From NCBI RefSeq assembly GCF_023715725.1, contig NZ_JAMBOT010000001.1, forward strand, positions 1,054,001 to 1,118,000: a stretch of 64,000 bases of DNA. The letters are read 5' to 3'. Every line of letters starts with the position of its first letter. Position 1 is the first letter of the stretch. The translations under genes and the position numbers were made by a program. The stretch comes from Paenibacillus pasadenensis. GTDB taxonomy: Bacteria > Bacillota > Bacilli > Paenibacillales > Paenibacillaceae. This document shows, one piece after another, positions 55,507 through 64,000 of this stretch. The notes beneath the pieces were generated by a model, which saw only the letters and a program-made list of their open reading frames with translations, did not search any database and was not told the origin of the DNA.

Positions 55507-57210
55507 TCATTCTCGGGAATCCGCCTGCAAATAAGGAACTTGCGGCGTCATGAACAAATCTGCGATTTGCGGCAGCTCCTGCGCCTCATCGAGCTTGCTC
55601 TCTCCAGGAAACAGATCGCTGAAAATTTCCTCGACACGATCGACGGCGATGACCTTAAGGCCGTTCAGGTCGGCAAAAATAGCCTGCCAGTTATCCTTCG
55701 GAATGTAGACGGTAAGCGCTCCGGCTTGAAAAGCGGCTTCTACCTTCGCCAGCACTCCGCCGACCGGCTTAACGTTGCCGTGAATGCCGACCTCACCCGT
55801 CATGGCAATCGTGTGATCAACCGGAATACCGCGAATAGCCGAGGTAATCGCCGTCGCCATCGCCACGCCGGCGGACGGCCCGTCAATCGGCGTGCCTCCA
55901 GGGAAATTGATGTGCAGATCGTAGTCCTGCGGACGAAGCCCTGTACGGCGGAGCATCGTGATGACGTTTTCCACCGAGCCTTTAGCCATGCTTTTGCGGC
56001 GCAGCGTGCGCTGTCCGCCGCCCAGCTCCTCTTCGTCCACAACGCCGGTAATCGTGAAGCTTCCTTTGCCCGCTGCGGTCGGGATAGCGCTGACCTCAAT
56101 TTCCAGCAGCGTGCCCATGTTCGGTCCGTATACGGCAAGGCCGTTTACGAAGCCAACCTGCGGAGCGGACGGAACTTTGCGGTCCGGGCGCGGCGGAATC
56201 TGGCTGCTGTTGACGACCCACTCAATATCGGCCGCGCTAATCGTTTCACGCTTCTCGGAAAGAGCGAGTCCAGCCGCCAGTTGTATAATATTAACCGCTT
56301 CGCGTCCATTTGTAGCATAACGTTTCACGACGCCAACTGCTTCCGGGCACGGAGCAAAGCCGATTTTTTTGACGGCATTGTCGGCGATTTCGGCGATTTC
56401 CTCCGGCAGCAGCGGCCGGAAATAGATTTCCATACACCTCGATCTAAGCGCGGGAGGCAGCTCCTGCGGCGAACGGGTCGTTGCCCCGACAAGCCGGAAA
56501 TCGGCGGGCAGGCCATTTTGAAAAATATCATGGATGTACATCGGAATGTTGGGGTCCTCGGAGTGATAGTAGGCGCTCTCCAAATAAACTTTGCGGTCCT
56601 CTAACACCTTTAACAATTTATTCATCTGAATCGGGTGTAATTCACCGATCTCGTCAATAAAAAGCATGCCGCCATGTGCTTTGGTCACTGCGCCTGGTTT
56701 AGGCTGCGGAATCCCGGCAACACCCATTGCACCCGCTCCCTGATAGATCGGATCATGAACGGAGCCGATTAACGGATCGGCAATGCCCCGCTCGTCAAAG
56801 CGGGCTGTCGTAGCGTCAATTTCCGTAAATTTGGCCTCGGCCAAAAACGGTGAAGTCGGATTTTTCTTCGCCTCTTCAAGCACAACGCGCGCCGCAGCCG
56901 TTTTCCCTACCCCCGGCGGACCATAAACGATAACATGCTGAGGGTTGGCGCTGCACAAAGCCGCCTTCATCGCCCTTAATCCGTCGCGCTGCCCGACGAT
57001 GTCGTTCATCGTTTGCGGGCGCGTTTTCTCAGCCAGCGGCTTGGTCAAGGAAATCGAACGAAGCTTGCGCAGCTTATCCATTTCCTTGCGCGACTCCTTG
57101 TCTACAGCCGTTTTGTTCGTGCGCTGGCTGCGCAGCATATTCCAAAAGTACACCCCGATTACGACTGCGAAAAATACCTGCACCAGCATCAAAAATAAAC
57201 TTAATGTCAT
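55507..57210 (-). CDS. lonB: Sporulation Lon-like protease LonB
   Basis: Membrane-tethered Lon paralogue made in the forespore in B. subtilis. About 567 residues from ATG 57210; ATG 57216 has too short a ribosome-site spacing. N-terminal membrane helix (LSLFLMLVQVFFAVVIGVYF), Walker [20 protein letters not shown], Walker B GMLFIDEIGELHP, and catalytic Ser in PIDGPSAGVAMATAI. A forespore-type promoter lies upstream. Confidence 0.96.
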   Translation of the reverse strand: MTLSLFLMLVQVFFAVVIGVYFWNMLRSQRTNKTAVDKESRKEMDKLRKLRSISLTKPLAEKTRPQTMNDIVGQRDGLRAMKAALCSANPQHVIVYGPPGVGKTAAARVVLEEAKKNPTSPFLAEAKFTEIDATTARFDERGIADPLIGSVHDPIYQGAGAMGVAGIPQPKPGAVTKAHGGMLFIDEIGELHPIQMNKLLKVLEDRKVYLESAYYHSEDPNIPMYIHDIFQNGLPADFRLVGATTRSPQELPPALRSRCMEIYFRPLLPEEIAEIADNAVKKIGFAPCPEAVGVVKRYATNGREAVNIIQLAAGLALSEKRETISAADIEWVVNSSQIPPRPDRKVPSAPQVGFVNGLAVYGPNMGTLLEIEVSAIPTAAGKGSFTITGVVDEEELGGGQRTLRRKSMAKGSVENVITMLRRTGLRPQDYDLHINFPGGTPIDGPSAGVAMATAITSAIRGIPVDHTIAMTGEVGIHGNVKPVGGVLAKVEAAFQAGALTVYIPKDNWQAIFADLNGLKVIAVDRVEEIFSDLFPGESKLDEAQELPQIADLFMTPQVPYLQADSRE

Positions 57211-57257
57211 GCTCATCCGCTCCTCTCAAGCTACCGGAATAAAAGACCCATACCGGA

Positions 57258-57287
57258 TAGTATTGCCTGTACCGGCAGGAGTTAGTC
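57258..57287 (-). promoter_or_regulatory. Candidate sigma-F promoter of lonB
   Basis: -10-like GGCAATACTA (57258-57267) fits the sigma-F pattern GGnnAnAnTA; the -35 GACTA (57283-57287) at 15 bases is weaker. B. subtilis lonB is sigma-F dependent. Confidence 0.4.
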
Positions 57288-57323
57288 GTTTCGGAAGCAA
57301 TTCGGGGAAACGTTGAGCAAAAT

Positions 57324-58065
57324 TTAATTCCGGTACAACATCCGCCCGAGCTCCGCCCCAAGCAGATCGGCGGACATCGGCTTCAGGCCGATTAACGGGG
57401 CAAGCTGGCTGATAACGGACGGCCCGCGATTCGACAGCACCACAAGTCCGGCTTCATGCTGCGGATTAAAGGAAATGAAGCTGCTGGAGCCGTAGGTACC
57501 GCCGTTATGCCAATACGTCCGGCTGCCGTCCGCTTCGGAACGGATAATCCAGGCATAGGCAAGCGCGGTTCCTTTGCCGAAGTTCTCCAGCTCCTGCTGC
57601 GAAGCCTTTAGCGCGCGTAAAACAGTTTCACCAGCGTCTGCGGATTGACCTGCCATTGACGGCTGTTCCGTTTCCGACGGCTCCGCTGAAGAAGGCTGCG
57701 CATGCGGCCCGGCCGCTGCCGCTTCAAGCTGGGCTTCGACATACCGAAGCATATCGGCGGCTGATGAACATACCGCCCCTGCGCCGTCCATCGCTTCCGT
57801 GAACGTCCAATGTTTGGCTGGAGCGCCGGAGCTGCGATAGACCGGCAGCACTTCCCCGGCGGCTCCTTCCGGAGCCCCGACTGTTGTGAGGTTCATTCCT
57901 AACGGCCCAAAGAGCCGCTTATGCAGCAGCTGCTGCAGCGGCACCAGCGACCCGGGTCAGCAGCAAGCCGAGCAAGCCAAACCCGTAATTGGAATAAGAC
58001 ATCGGCGCTTTCGTTTTCAGCGTCTTTTCGGCCTTCTGTTTCAGCAGCTGCATGATTCCGTCCAT
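57324..58065 (-). pseudogene. Degraded beta-lactamase-family serine hydrolase
   Basis: Two frames together resemble the C-terminal half of a class C/AmpC-type serine hydrolase. The first runs from ATG 58065 (after AGGAGGG) as MDGIMQLLKQKAEK and includes the YSNYGFGLLG motif (YxN), then ends in a stop after an Ala run. The second frame (57324-57944) continues with PLQQLLHKRLFGPLGM, the family's next conserved segment, then YWHNGGTYGSSSFISFNP and a complete C-terminus. The switch near 57941-57945 needs one base to be dropped. The N-terminal ~150 residues with the SxxK nucleophile are missing, so this is a pseudogene even without the frameshift. A Gln/Ser/Ala-rich insert lies in the second part. 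Confidence 0.85.
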
Positions 58066-58156
58066 ACGGGAACCCTCCTGTCAAAGATTCTTATTTAAAT
58101 GCAGCCTCTGTTCCACCATTCTCCGAATCATCCGCAAGCTAAATCCAGACCTATGC

Positions 58157-58192
58157 AAAAAAACCGTTCAGCCCAAATGGCGGAACGGTTCC
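58157..58192 (-). terminator. Intrinsic terminator of ispG
   Basis: Hairpin AACCGTTC...GAACGGTT (58162-58173 with 58179-58190) followed by seven T on the minus strand, just after the ispG stop. Confidence 0.92.
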
Positions 58193-58198
58193 TAAGTG

Positions 58199-59308
58199 TT
58201 ATGCCGGCAAATGCTCTTTACGACCCGGAATTTCTCCCGTTTCCTCAAACACCCGGACGATCTCGTCGATTTCTTTTTTGAGCTCGGACAGCAGCTCTGC
58301 CTCAGGCACTTTGCGAATCATCTCTCCGTAGCGGAAAAGCATACCTTCGCCGCGTGCGCCGGCGATGCCGATGTCGGCCTCGCGCGCTTCACCAGGGCCG
58401 TTGACTGCGCAGCCGAGCACCGAAACTTTAATCGGCACTTTGATCTTCGAAATGTACTCCTCCACTTCGTTCGCGATGGAGAACAGGTCGATGTCAAGAC
58501 GTCCGCAGGTCGGACAGGAAATGAGCGTCGCCGCATTCGTGATCAGGCCGAACGTTTTGAGCAGCTCCCGCGCAACCTTTACTTCCTCGACCGGATCTGC
58601 GCTAAGCGAGATGCGCACCGTGTTGCCGATGCCCATTGCCAGCAGCGCGCCGATACCGGCGGAGCTTTTAATCGTGCCGGAATGCAGAGTGCCCGCCTCG
58701 GTAATGCCAAGGTGAAGCGGATACTTGATTTTCTCCGCTGCCATGCTGTACGCAGCAATTGCCATTGGCACATCAGAAGCTTTTAAGGAAACGATAATAT
58801 CGTGGAAATCCAGCTCTTCCAAAATGCCAATGTGGAACAAGGCGCTCTCTACCATGGCCTCCGGCGTCGGATAGCCGTATTTCTCCAGCAGATGGTTCTC
58901 CAGCGAGCCGGCATTAACGCCAATTCGAATCGGAATGCCCTTCTCTTTACATGCCTTAACGACGGCTTCTACCTTCTCGCGCCGTCCGATATTGCCGGGA
59001 TTAATGCGGACCTTGTCGACGCCGTTCTCAATTGAAAGAAGCGCTAGACGATAATCGAAATGAATGTCTGCAACAAGCGGAATATGAATGCGGCTTTTAA
59101 TTTCCTTGATTGCTTCAGCCGCTTCCTTATTGTTGACCGTCACACGCACGACCTGGCAGCCAGCTTCCTCAAGACGGAGAATTTCGGCAACGGTCGCTTC
59201 CACATCTGCGGTTTTGGTCGTACACATACTCTGGATGATTACTTCGTTGCTGCCGCCGATGGTCAGATTTCCGACGCGGACGGGGACAGTATCCTTGCGA
59301 GAATACAT
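58199..59308 (-). CDS. ispG: 4-hydroxy-3-methylbut-2-enyl-diphosphate synthase (flavodoxin) IspG
   Basis: Fe-S enzyme of the MEP isoprenoid pathway. 369 residues from ATG 59308; ATG 59317 is too close to its ribosome site. [32 protein letters not shown], and the 4Fe-4S cysteines in [13 protein letters not shown] and [16 protein letters not shown] are visible. It follows clpX after a hairpin without a T-run. Confidence 0.98.
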   Translation of the reverse strand: MYSRKDTVPVRVGNLTIGGSNEVIIQSMCTTKTADVEATVAEILRLEEAGCQVVRVTVNNKEAAEAIKEIKSRIHIPLVADIHFDYRLALLSIENGVDKVRINPGNIGRREKVEAVVKACKEKGIPIRIGVNAGSLENHLLEKYGYPTPEAMVESALFHIGILEELDFHDIIVSLKASDVPMAIAAYSMAAEKIKYPLHLGITEAGTLHSGTIKSSAGIGALLAMGIGNTVRISLSADPVEEVKVARELLKTFGLITNAATLISCPTCGRLDIDLFSIANEVEEYISKIKVPIKVSVLGCAVNGPGEAREADIGIAGARGEGMLFRYGEMIRKVPEAELLSELKKEIDEIVRVFEETGEIPGRKEHLPA

Positions 59309-59340
59309 AAACGTCATCTCTCCCTATGAAATGCCAAAGT

Positions 59341-59378
59341 CCACCCCATCCCGGCTGGTCAAAAGCCGGGTAAGGTGG
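59341..59378 (-). other. Hairpin without T-run between clpX and ispG
   Basis: Long stem with arms ~59341-59356 and ~59363-59378, followed on the minus strand by ACTTTGG instead of a T-run. It may stabilise the clpX message or set the clpX/ispG ratio instead of terminating. Confidence 0.6.
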
Positions 59379-59433
59379 AACGATGACGGGTTTGACGGTG
59401 CAGCCGTCATCCTATGCCGTTAAAGCGTTAAGA

Positions 59434-60690
59434 TCAGGCGCTCTCTTCTTTTTTCTTGCCTTTTTTGGCGGTAAGCTCAGGAATTACTTTATCCTGCACA
59501 ACCTTTTCGGTAATGACGCAGGTGCTGAGCTCCTCGCGGGAAGGCGCCTCGTACATAATCTCCAGCATAATGCCTTCGATAATGGCGCGCAGGCCGCGGG
59601 CGCCGGTGTTGCGCTTAATCGCTTCCTTCGCAATTGCATCAAGAGCCTCGGCTTCAAACTCCAGCTTGACGTTGTCCATCTCAAGCATCTTCTGGTACTG
59701 CTTTACCAGAGCGTTTTTCGGCTCGGACAGAATGCGGACAAGCGCAGCTTCGTCAAGCGGCTCCAACGTCGAGATGACTGGAAGACGTCCGACGAACTCC
59801 GGAATGAGACCGAATTTGAGCAAGTCCTCCGGCAGTACCAGAGACAGGTACTCGCCCGCCTTCATATCTTTTGTGCCATCGCCGCCGGTGTTGAAACCGA
59901 TGACTTTTTTGCCGATACGCCGTTTGATGATCTGCTCAAGGCCGTCGAATGCACCGCCGCAGATGAACAGAATATTCGTCGTATCGATTTGAATGAACTC
60001 TTGGTGAGGATGCTTACGTCCGCCTTGCGGTGGAACGGAAGCGACCGTGCCCTCGAGAATTTTGAGCAATGCCTGCTGCACGCCCTCGCCCGATACGTCG
60101 CGCGTAATGGACGGGTTCTCGGATTTACGGGCTACTTTATCGATTTCGTCGATGTAGATGATGCCGCGTTCAGCCTTCTCCACATCGTAATCGGCAGCTT
60201 GAATCAGCTTCAGCAAAATGTTCTCGACGTCTTCGCCCACGTAACCGGCTTCCGTCAAGGAAGTTGCGTCGGCAATCGCAAACGGAACATTGAGGATTTT
60301 GGCCATCGTCTGCGCGAGCAGCGTTTTGCCGGAGCCCGTAGGGCCGACCAGCATAATGTTACTCTTCTGCAGCTCAACGTCCTCAAGCTTGTTCTGCGAA
60401 TTGACCCGCTTGTAGTGGTTGTAAACCGCTACGCTCAGGGATTTCTTCGCCGCCTCTTGGCCGATAACGTAGGAGTCCAAAATCGCCCGGATATCTTTTG
60501 GCTTTGGAATGTCCTTGAGGTCAAGCTCTTCCTCATGTCCAAGCTCCTCTTCCACGATTTCCGTGCAGAGCTCGATGCATTCATCGCATATATAAACGCC
60601 AGGACCTGCTACGAGCTTGCGGACCTGGTCCTGAGACTTACCGCAAAAAGAGCACTTCAATTGGCCCTTCTCTTCGTTGAATTTAAACAC
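59434..60690 (-). CDS. clpX: ClpX, ATPase subunit of ClpXP
   Basis: AAA+ unfoldase feeding substrates to ClpP. 418 residues. N-terminal zinc domain [19 protein letters not shown]...CDEC, Walker [17 protein letters not shown], Walker [15 protein letters not shown], the RKH loop [10 protein letters not shown] and the ClpP-contact IGF in [14 protein letters not shown] region. Starts 24 bases after clpP. Confidence 0.98.
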   Translation of the reverse strand: MFKFNEEKGQLKCSFCGKSQDQVRKLVAGPGVYICDECIELCTEIVEEELGHEEELDLKDIPKPKDIRAILDSYVIGQEAAKKSLSVAVYNHYKRVNSQNKLEDVELQKSNIMLVGPTGSGKTLLAQTMAKILNVPFAIADATSLTEAGYVGEDVENILLKLIQAADYDVEKAERGIIYIDEIDKVARKSENPSITRDVSGEGVQQALLKILEGTVASVPPQGGRKHPHQEFIQIDTTNILFICGGAFDGLEQIIKRRIGKKVIGFNTGGDGTKDMKAGEYLSLVLPEDLLKFGLIPEFVGRLPVISTLEPLDEAALVRILSEPKNALVKQYQKMLEMDNVKLEFEAEALDAIAKEAIKRNTGARGLRAIIEGIMLEIMYEAPSREELSTCVITEKVVQDKVIPELTAKKGKKKEESA

Positions 60691-60714
60691 TGGATCACCC
60701 CTTCAAGGAAGATG

Positions 60715-61311
60715 TTACAAAATACCCGCTTCCGGAACGCTGACAACCTTATCAATCAGCCCGTAAGCGAGAGCTTCGTCGGCGCTGAGGAAATTGTCGC
60801 GGTCGGTATCGCGTTCAATCTTCTCATACGGCTGGCCGGTGCGTTCGACGTAAATCTGGTTGAGCTTCTGCTTCGTCTTGATAATCCAATCCGCATGGAT
60901 CTTGATGTCCGAGGCTTGGCCGCGGACGCCGCCGAGCGGCTGATGAATCATCACTTCGCTGTTAGGAAGCGAGAAACGTTTGCCCTTGGCGCCTGCCGTG
61001 AGCAGCAGGGAGCCCATGCTCGCCGCCATGCCGACACAGATCGTCGACACATCCGGTTTAATAAATTGCATTGTATCAAAGATACCCATACCCGCAGTTA
61101 CCGAACCGCCGGGAGAGTTGATATACAGGTGAATATCTTTCTCCGGATCGTCGGCCGCCAGGAATAGCAGCTGGGCAATGATGGAATTCGCAACATCATC
61201 GTCGATTGCGCTGCCCAAGAAAATAATCCTGTCTTTGAGAAGACGGGAATAGATATCGTAAGAACGCTCACCGCGATTTGTTTGTTCGACTACGATCGGT
61301 ACCAAATTCAT
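60715..61311 (-). CDS. clpP: ClpP protease subunit
   Basis: Serine peptidase of ClpXP/ClpCP. 198 residues. Catalytic Ser in [15 protein letters not shown], His in [10 protein letters not shown], Asp in [11 protein letters not shown]. In B. subtilis clpP is unlinked; beside clpX here it makes a tig-clpP-clpX run. No CtsR-type direct repeat is obvious in its promoter. Confidence 0.98.
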   Translation of the reverse strand: MNLVPIVVEQTNRGERSYDIYSRLLKDRIIFLGSAIDDDVANSIIAQLLFLAADDPEKDIHLYINSPGGSVTAGMGIFDTMQFIKPDVSTICVGMAASMGSLLLTAGAKGKRFSLPNSEVMIHQPLGGVRGQASDIKIHADWIIKTKQKLNQIYVERTGQPYEKIERDTDRDNFLSADEALAYGLIDKVVSVPEAGIL

Positions 61312-61353
61312 GCGACCAACCTACTTTCCGCTTTGGAGTTCAGATACAACTTC

Positions 61354-61382
61354 ATTCTAGCACGCCTGAGCGCCTCTGTCAT
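61354..61382 (-). promoter_or_regulatory. Predicted sigma-A promoter of clpP-clpX
   Basis: -35 ATGACA (61377-61382) and -10 TAGAAT (61354-61359), 17 bases apart, 43 bases before the clpP ATG. Confidence 0.65.
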
Positions 61383-61488
61383 TTTTGCCGGCTCGAGGCA
61401 GTCCGCGCTGTGTTCCATTCTTATGTAAGGGGACTCGTCCCCATTCCTGCAGAGCGCAGGTGCCGTTCATTATGTCGTTCCCAGTGGT

Positions 61489-61519
61489 AAAAATAAGGCA
61501 CGTGCGAAGACGTGCCTTA
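61489..61519 (-). terminator. Intrinsic terminator of tig
   Basis: Perfect 10-base stem (61494-61503 with 61510-61519) and TTTTT on the minus strand. Confidence 0.92.
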
Positions 61520-61540
61520 CGGAATTGCATAGAAGGCGAC

Positions 61541-62842
61541 TTAAGCGACTTCCGATGCCACTTTGCTGTTGTCGGAAAGGAATTTGATCGTTTTGCGGAG
61601 CTTCAGATCTTCCTTCATGTTGTCCAGGTTGCCGTTGCGCTCAAAAATGTCGCGCAGCTCGGAAGCAGGACGGTTGTACATCTTGGAAAGGTTCTCCAGC
61701 TCTTCGTTTACTTCGTCCTCGGATACTTCGATGGACTCTTGTTTAGCGATCGCGTCAAGCACGAGGTTATTCAGAACACGCTTCTCAGCGTCGGAACGCA
61801 TTTGGCCGCGCAGAGCAGCCTCGTCCTGGCCGGAGAACTGGAAGTACAGCTCCATGTTCAGACCTTGCTGTTTGATGCGGTTTTCGAAGTCGCGCAGCAG
61901 GAAATCTACCTCGGTGTTGATCATCGCTTCAGGAATTTCAACTTCAGCTTTAGCTGCAGCTGCGTCGACGAGAGCCGTTTCGCGGGCTTGCTCGTTTTCT
62001 TTATCCTTACGCTCTTTCAGCTTGGCGGACAGGTCTTGTTTGTACTCGTCCAGCGTGTCGAACTCGCTAACGTCTTTGGCGAACTCGTCGTCAAGAGCCG
62101 GCAGGTTTTTGCGCTTGATTTCATGCAGCTTCACTTTGAATACCGCTGGTTTGCCGGCAAGGTTTTCCGCATGGTACTCTTCCGGGAACGTAACTTCAAC
62201 ATCCTTGAAATCGCCTGTAGCCAGACCGATCAGCTGGTCTTCGAAGCCAGGGATGAAAGAGTTCGAACCAAGCTCCAGGGAATAACGCTCAGCTTGTCCG
62301 CCTTCAAAAGCTTCTCCGTCTACGAAGCCTTCAAAATCGATGACAACCGTGTCGCCTTTGTCCGCTGCGCCTTCTTCAACAACGACGAGCTCAGCATGAC
62401 GCTGCTGCAGACGCTCCAGCTCAGCCGCCAGTTCCTCTTCGGAAACCTCGCTGTTTGCTGCTGGAATTTCAATGCCTTTGTACTCGCCGAGCTTTACTTC
62501 AGGCTTAACCGTTACTTTTGCTTTGAACTTGAACGATTGGCCTTTGCTGAATTGCTCTACGTCGATTTCAGGGCGGTCAACTGGCTCTACGCCCGTTTCC
62601 TTCAGTGCATCGGAGTAAGCCGTTGGCAGAAGGATGTCGATCGCATCTTGGTACAGGCTTTCCACGCCGAAGCGGGATTCAAAAATGGAGCGAGGCACTT
62701 TGCCTTTGCGGAAGCCAGGTACATTTACGCGGCCTACCACTTTTTTGAACGCTTGATCAATCGCGTCCTTAACTTGCTCTGCACTAACCTCAACGTCGAT
62801 GGAAACGACGTTCGTTTCTATTTTCTCCCAAGTAGCTGTCAT
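61541..62842 (-). CDS. tig: Trigger factor
   Basis: Ribosome-bound chaperone and peptidyl-prolyl isomerase. 433 residues. The ribosome-binding loop is VPGFRKGKVPRSIFESRFG, the FKBP domain has DTVVIDFEGFVDGEAFEGG, and the C-terminal helical arms are complete. ATG 62842 follows GGAGGGG. It leads the clp region, as in B. subtilis. Confidence 0.98.
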   Translation of the reverse strand: MTATWEKIETNVVSIDVEVSAEQVKDAIDQAFKKVVGRVNVPGFRKGKVPRSIFESRFGVESLYQDAIDILLPTAYSDALKETGVEPVDRPEIDVEQFSKGQSFKFKAKVTVKPEVKLGEYKGIEIPAANSEVSEEELAAELERLQQRHAELVVVEEGAADKGDTVVIDFEGFVDGEAFEGGQAERYSLELGSNSFIPGFEDQLIGLATGDFKDVEVTFPEEYHAENLAGKPAVFKVKLHEIKRKNLPALDDEFAKDVSEFDTLDEYKQDLSAKLKERKDKENEQARETALVDAAAAKAEVEIPEAMINTEVDFLLRDFENRIKQQGLNMELYFQFSGQDEAALRGQMRSDAEKRVLNNLVLDAIAKQESIEVSEDEVNEELENLSKMYNRPASELRDIFERNGNLDNMKEDLKLRKTIKFLSDNSKVASEVA

Positions 62843-62907
62843 TTATGCTTTCCCCTCCAAAAAATAGGCGCCAAGCGCCGATTATCCACGTTGTAATAAA
62901 CCATTCC

Positions 62908-62936
62908 ATTATAATCAACTAGCCGCATGATTACAA
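62908..62936 (-). promoter_or_regulatory. Predicted sigma-A promoter of tig
   Basis: -35 TTGTAA (62931-62936) and consensus -10 TATAAT (62908-62913), 17 bases apart. Confidence 0.75.
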
Positions 62937-62941
62937 GCCGC

Positions 62942-63865
62942 CTAGTGTTCTCCGTAACCTTCCTGCAAATCCGTAATTTGCCTCATGGAGCGGCTTGCCT
63001 GCTCGTAGCGGAAGCGGAGCTCATCGGTAATGCCGTATGTATGCCTAATTTCGTCCTCGTCGGCCGATCCGTACACGGCAAGCAGAAGAGTCTGATGCAG
63101 CGCCGCAGCATAACTGTCGACGACCGCTTCTTCCTCGCTCAGCATCCGGGTGTAAGCGGAGCTTCCGTACAAATACTGCAGACATTCCTTCCAGAGCTCG
63201 CGGGCAAAATGAGGCAGCGTCGGATCCATCGTCTCCGTCACGCTTTCCACCCGTTCAAGAATCCGGCGCACCGGCTCCGGGTAATCGTCCAGCTCAAGCG
63301 GAACCCGGTCAATCTCAAGCTCAGCCGTTTCGCCAAGCCTCTCAAGCCGCAGCGGGCCTGAATCGCCTCTCCGGCGCAGACATTGCAGCGCTTTGAACTG
63401 CACGACGGGATGCAGCGACTCTTGCTCCAGCCATTCCCGGATCGCCGTATCCACCTCGGGGCTCCGCAAATGGGCCGCCCTTTCCAGCGCAAGCAGCTGC
63501 TGATCCAGCATCGGATGGTTTTTCATTATGTACAATACCTGCTGCACGTAGGATTCATCCTGATTCGAGGGTGTCAATGCCGATTGGCGCAAATCGTCCT
63601 CGTCGGGATCATCCTCCTCTTCATCACCCTGGCTTCCGCTTTCGGGAAAGGCCATCTCCAGCCAGGCGAGCAGATTGCCCCACTCTTCATAATGCCGCTG
63701 ATCCTCTCCCCGGCATTGAAGCAGAAACTGGAGCATGCGCTTGGCTTCTCCGTACTGCTCCGCTTCCAGCATTCGGGTCAGCTGCTCCTGATAAAGATCC
63801 AGCGTATTCGGAAACAGGTAAAGGTTGTCTTTTTCCCCGCGGGGAGAATCATTGGATGTCGTAAT
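62942..63865 (-). CDS. ysoA: YsoA-like helical-repeat (TPR-type) protein, apparent ATT start
   Basis: In B. subtilis ysoA lies beside tig. 307 residues if started at ATT 63865. The first ATG in frame (63772) begins inside a continuous helical pattern, because the upstream codons read TTSNDSPRGEKDNLYLF, then LDLYQEQLTR before MLEAEQYGEAKRML. No ATG, GTG or TTG occurs between the upstream TGA and 63772. ATT 63865 sits about ten bases after GAGG. The rest has an acidic insert (GDEEEDDPDEDD) and helical pairs (YVQQVLYIMKNHPMLDQQLL). No enzyme motif is visible; TPR-like repeats suggest a binding role. Confidence 0.75.
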   Translation of the reverse strand: MTTSNDSPRGEKDNLYLFPNTLDLYQEQLTRMLEAEQYGEAKRMLQFLLQCRGEDQRHYEEWGNLLAWLEMAFPESGSQGDEEEDDPDEDDLRQSALTPSNQDESYVQQVLYIMKNHPMLDQQLLALERAAHLRSPEVDTAIREWLEQESLHPVVQFKALQCLRRRGDSGPLRLERLGETAELEIDRVPLELDDYPEPVRRILERVESVTETMDPTLPHFARELWKECLQYLYGSSAYTRMLSEEEAVVDSYAAALHQTLLLAVYGSADEDEIRHTYGITDELRFRYEQASRSMRQITDLQEGYGEH

Positions 63866-63917
63866 GCTACCACCGCCTCATCTTCTGTGACGACCTTATT
63901 TCACCAAAGTTGGCTAC

Positions 63918-63923
63918 ATTATA
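63918..63923 (-). promoter_or_regulatory. -10 element of the ysoA promoter
   Basis: Consensus TATAAT with only a weak TTTTCC-like -35 about 17 bases upstream; about 50 bases before the ATT start. From here to the window end I see no gene. Confidence 0.5.
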
Positions 63924-64000
63924 ACACGAGCAAGTTAAAAGGAAAAATTACGGTTCCGGCCTGCGGCGCTGAAAAAAAGATTGTAGCTGCCGCTAATTGA

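Noticed and set aside
59383..61167. Long plus-strand open frame (about 590 codons) opposite clpX and clpP
   Set aside because: It is antisense to two complete, motif-bearing genes, has no family-like sequence and no ribosome site; it arises from the GC-rich codon use of the real strand.
61385..62896. Plus-strand open frame of about 500 codons opposite tig
   Set aside because: Antisense shadow of an intact trigger-factor gene.

Overview
The window is a chromosomal segment of a moderately GC-rich, endospore-forming Bacillota. Paenibacillus or a close relative is the best guess. The evidence is a full set of sporulation genes (spoIID-type, bofC, safA, spo0B, spoIVFA/FB, spoIIB, spoVID, lonB) and a gene order that follows the Bacillus subtilis tgt-queA-ruv / obg-spo0B-rpmA / spoIVF-min-mre-radC-maf / folC-valS / spoVID-hem / engB-lon-clpX-tig-ysoA block. 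Paenibacillus-like departures are ruvC beside ruvAB, murC after folC, a hom-thrB-pheA operon, clpP and ispG beside clpX, and speD after hemA. Apart from the tail of a regulator at the left edge, every gene is on the minus strand, so transcription runs from high to low coordinates.

Layout from right to left (direction of transcription): a ysoA-like repeat protein that seems to start with ATT; tig; clpP-clpX; ispG; a frameshifted serine-hydrolase pseudogene; lonB-lonA-engB; a conserved unknown gene; speD behind a short leader ORF; hemA-hemX-(met8-like)-hemC-cobA/hemD, then hemB-hemL-rluA (tetrapyrrole synthesis); spoVID (coat); a low-GC two-gene island; valS under T-box control with folC and murC; spoIIB, a DUF4321 membrane protein and maf; radC; the mreBCD-minCD-rodA shape and division cluster; spoIVFA-spoIVFB (pro-sigma-K processing) behind a convincing sigma-E promoter; rng next to a mobile-element-like repeat; rplU-prp-rpmA with an L21-type leader; spo0B-obgE; a methyltransferase; pheB-hom-thrB-pheA; safA and bofC; ruvC-ruvA-ruvB; a large SpoIID/LytB protein; queA-tgt-yajC.

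The best candidate for an undescribed system is the island at about 37.98-39.45 kb. It holds a TIR-like protein of the CAP12/Pycsar-effector type fused to an unrecognised C-terminal domain, translationally coupled (ATGA overlap) to a 105-residue protein I do not recognise. The pair has its own promoter-like sequence and terminator and is visibly more AT-rich than the housekeeping genes around it. No nucleotide cyclase lies beside it. I infer a compact anti-phage NADase-type module.

Other points worth a look: an amber codon that cuts an acidic tail in an unknown gene; a Maf protein with a roughly 65-residue insertion; a speD leader ORF; a large inverted repeat over the spoVID promoter; and the Prp/L27 processing pair. 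I saw no tRNA, rRNA, CRISPR array, prophage or transposase gene. Family assignments rest on reading motifs and synteny by eye; no database search was run.
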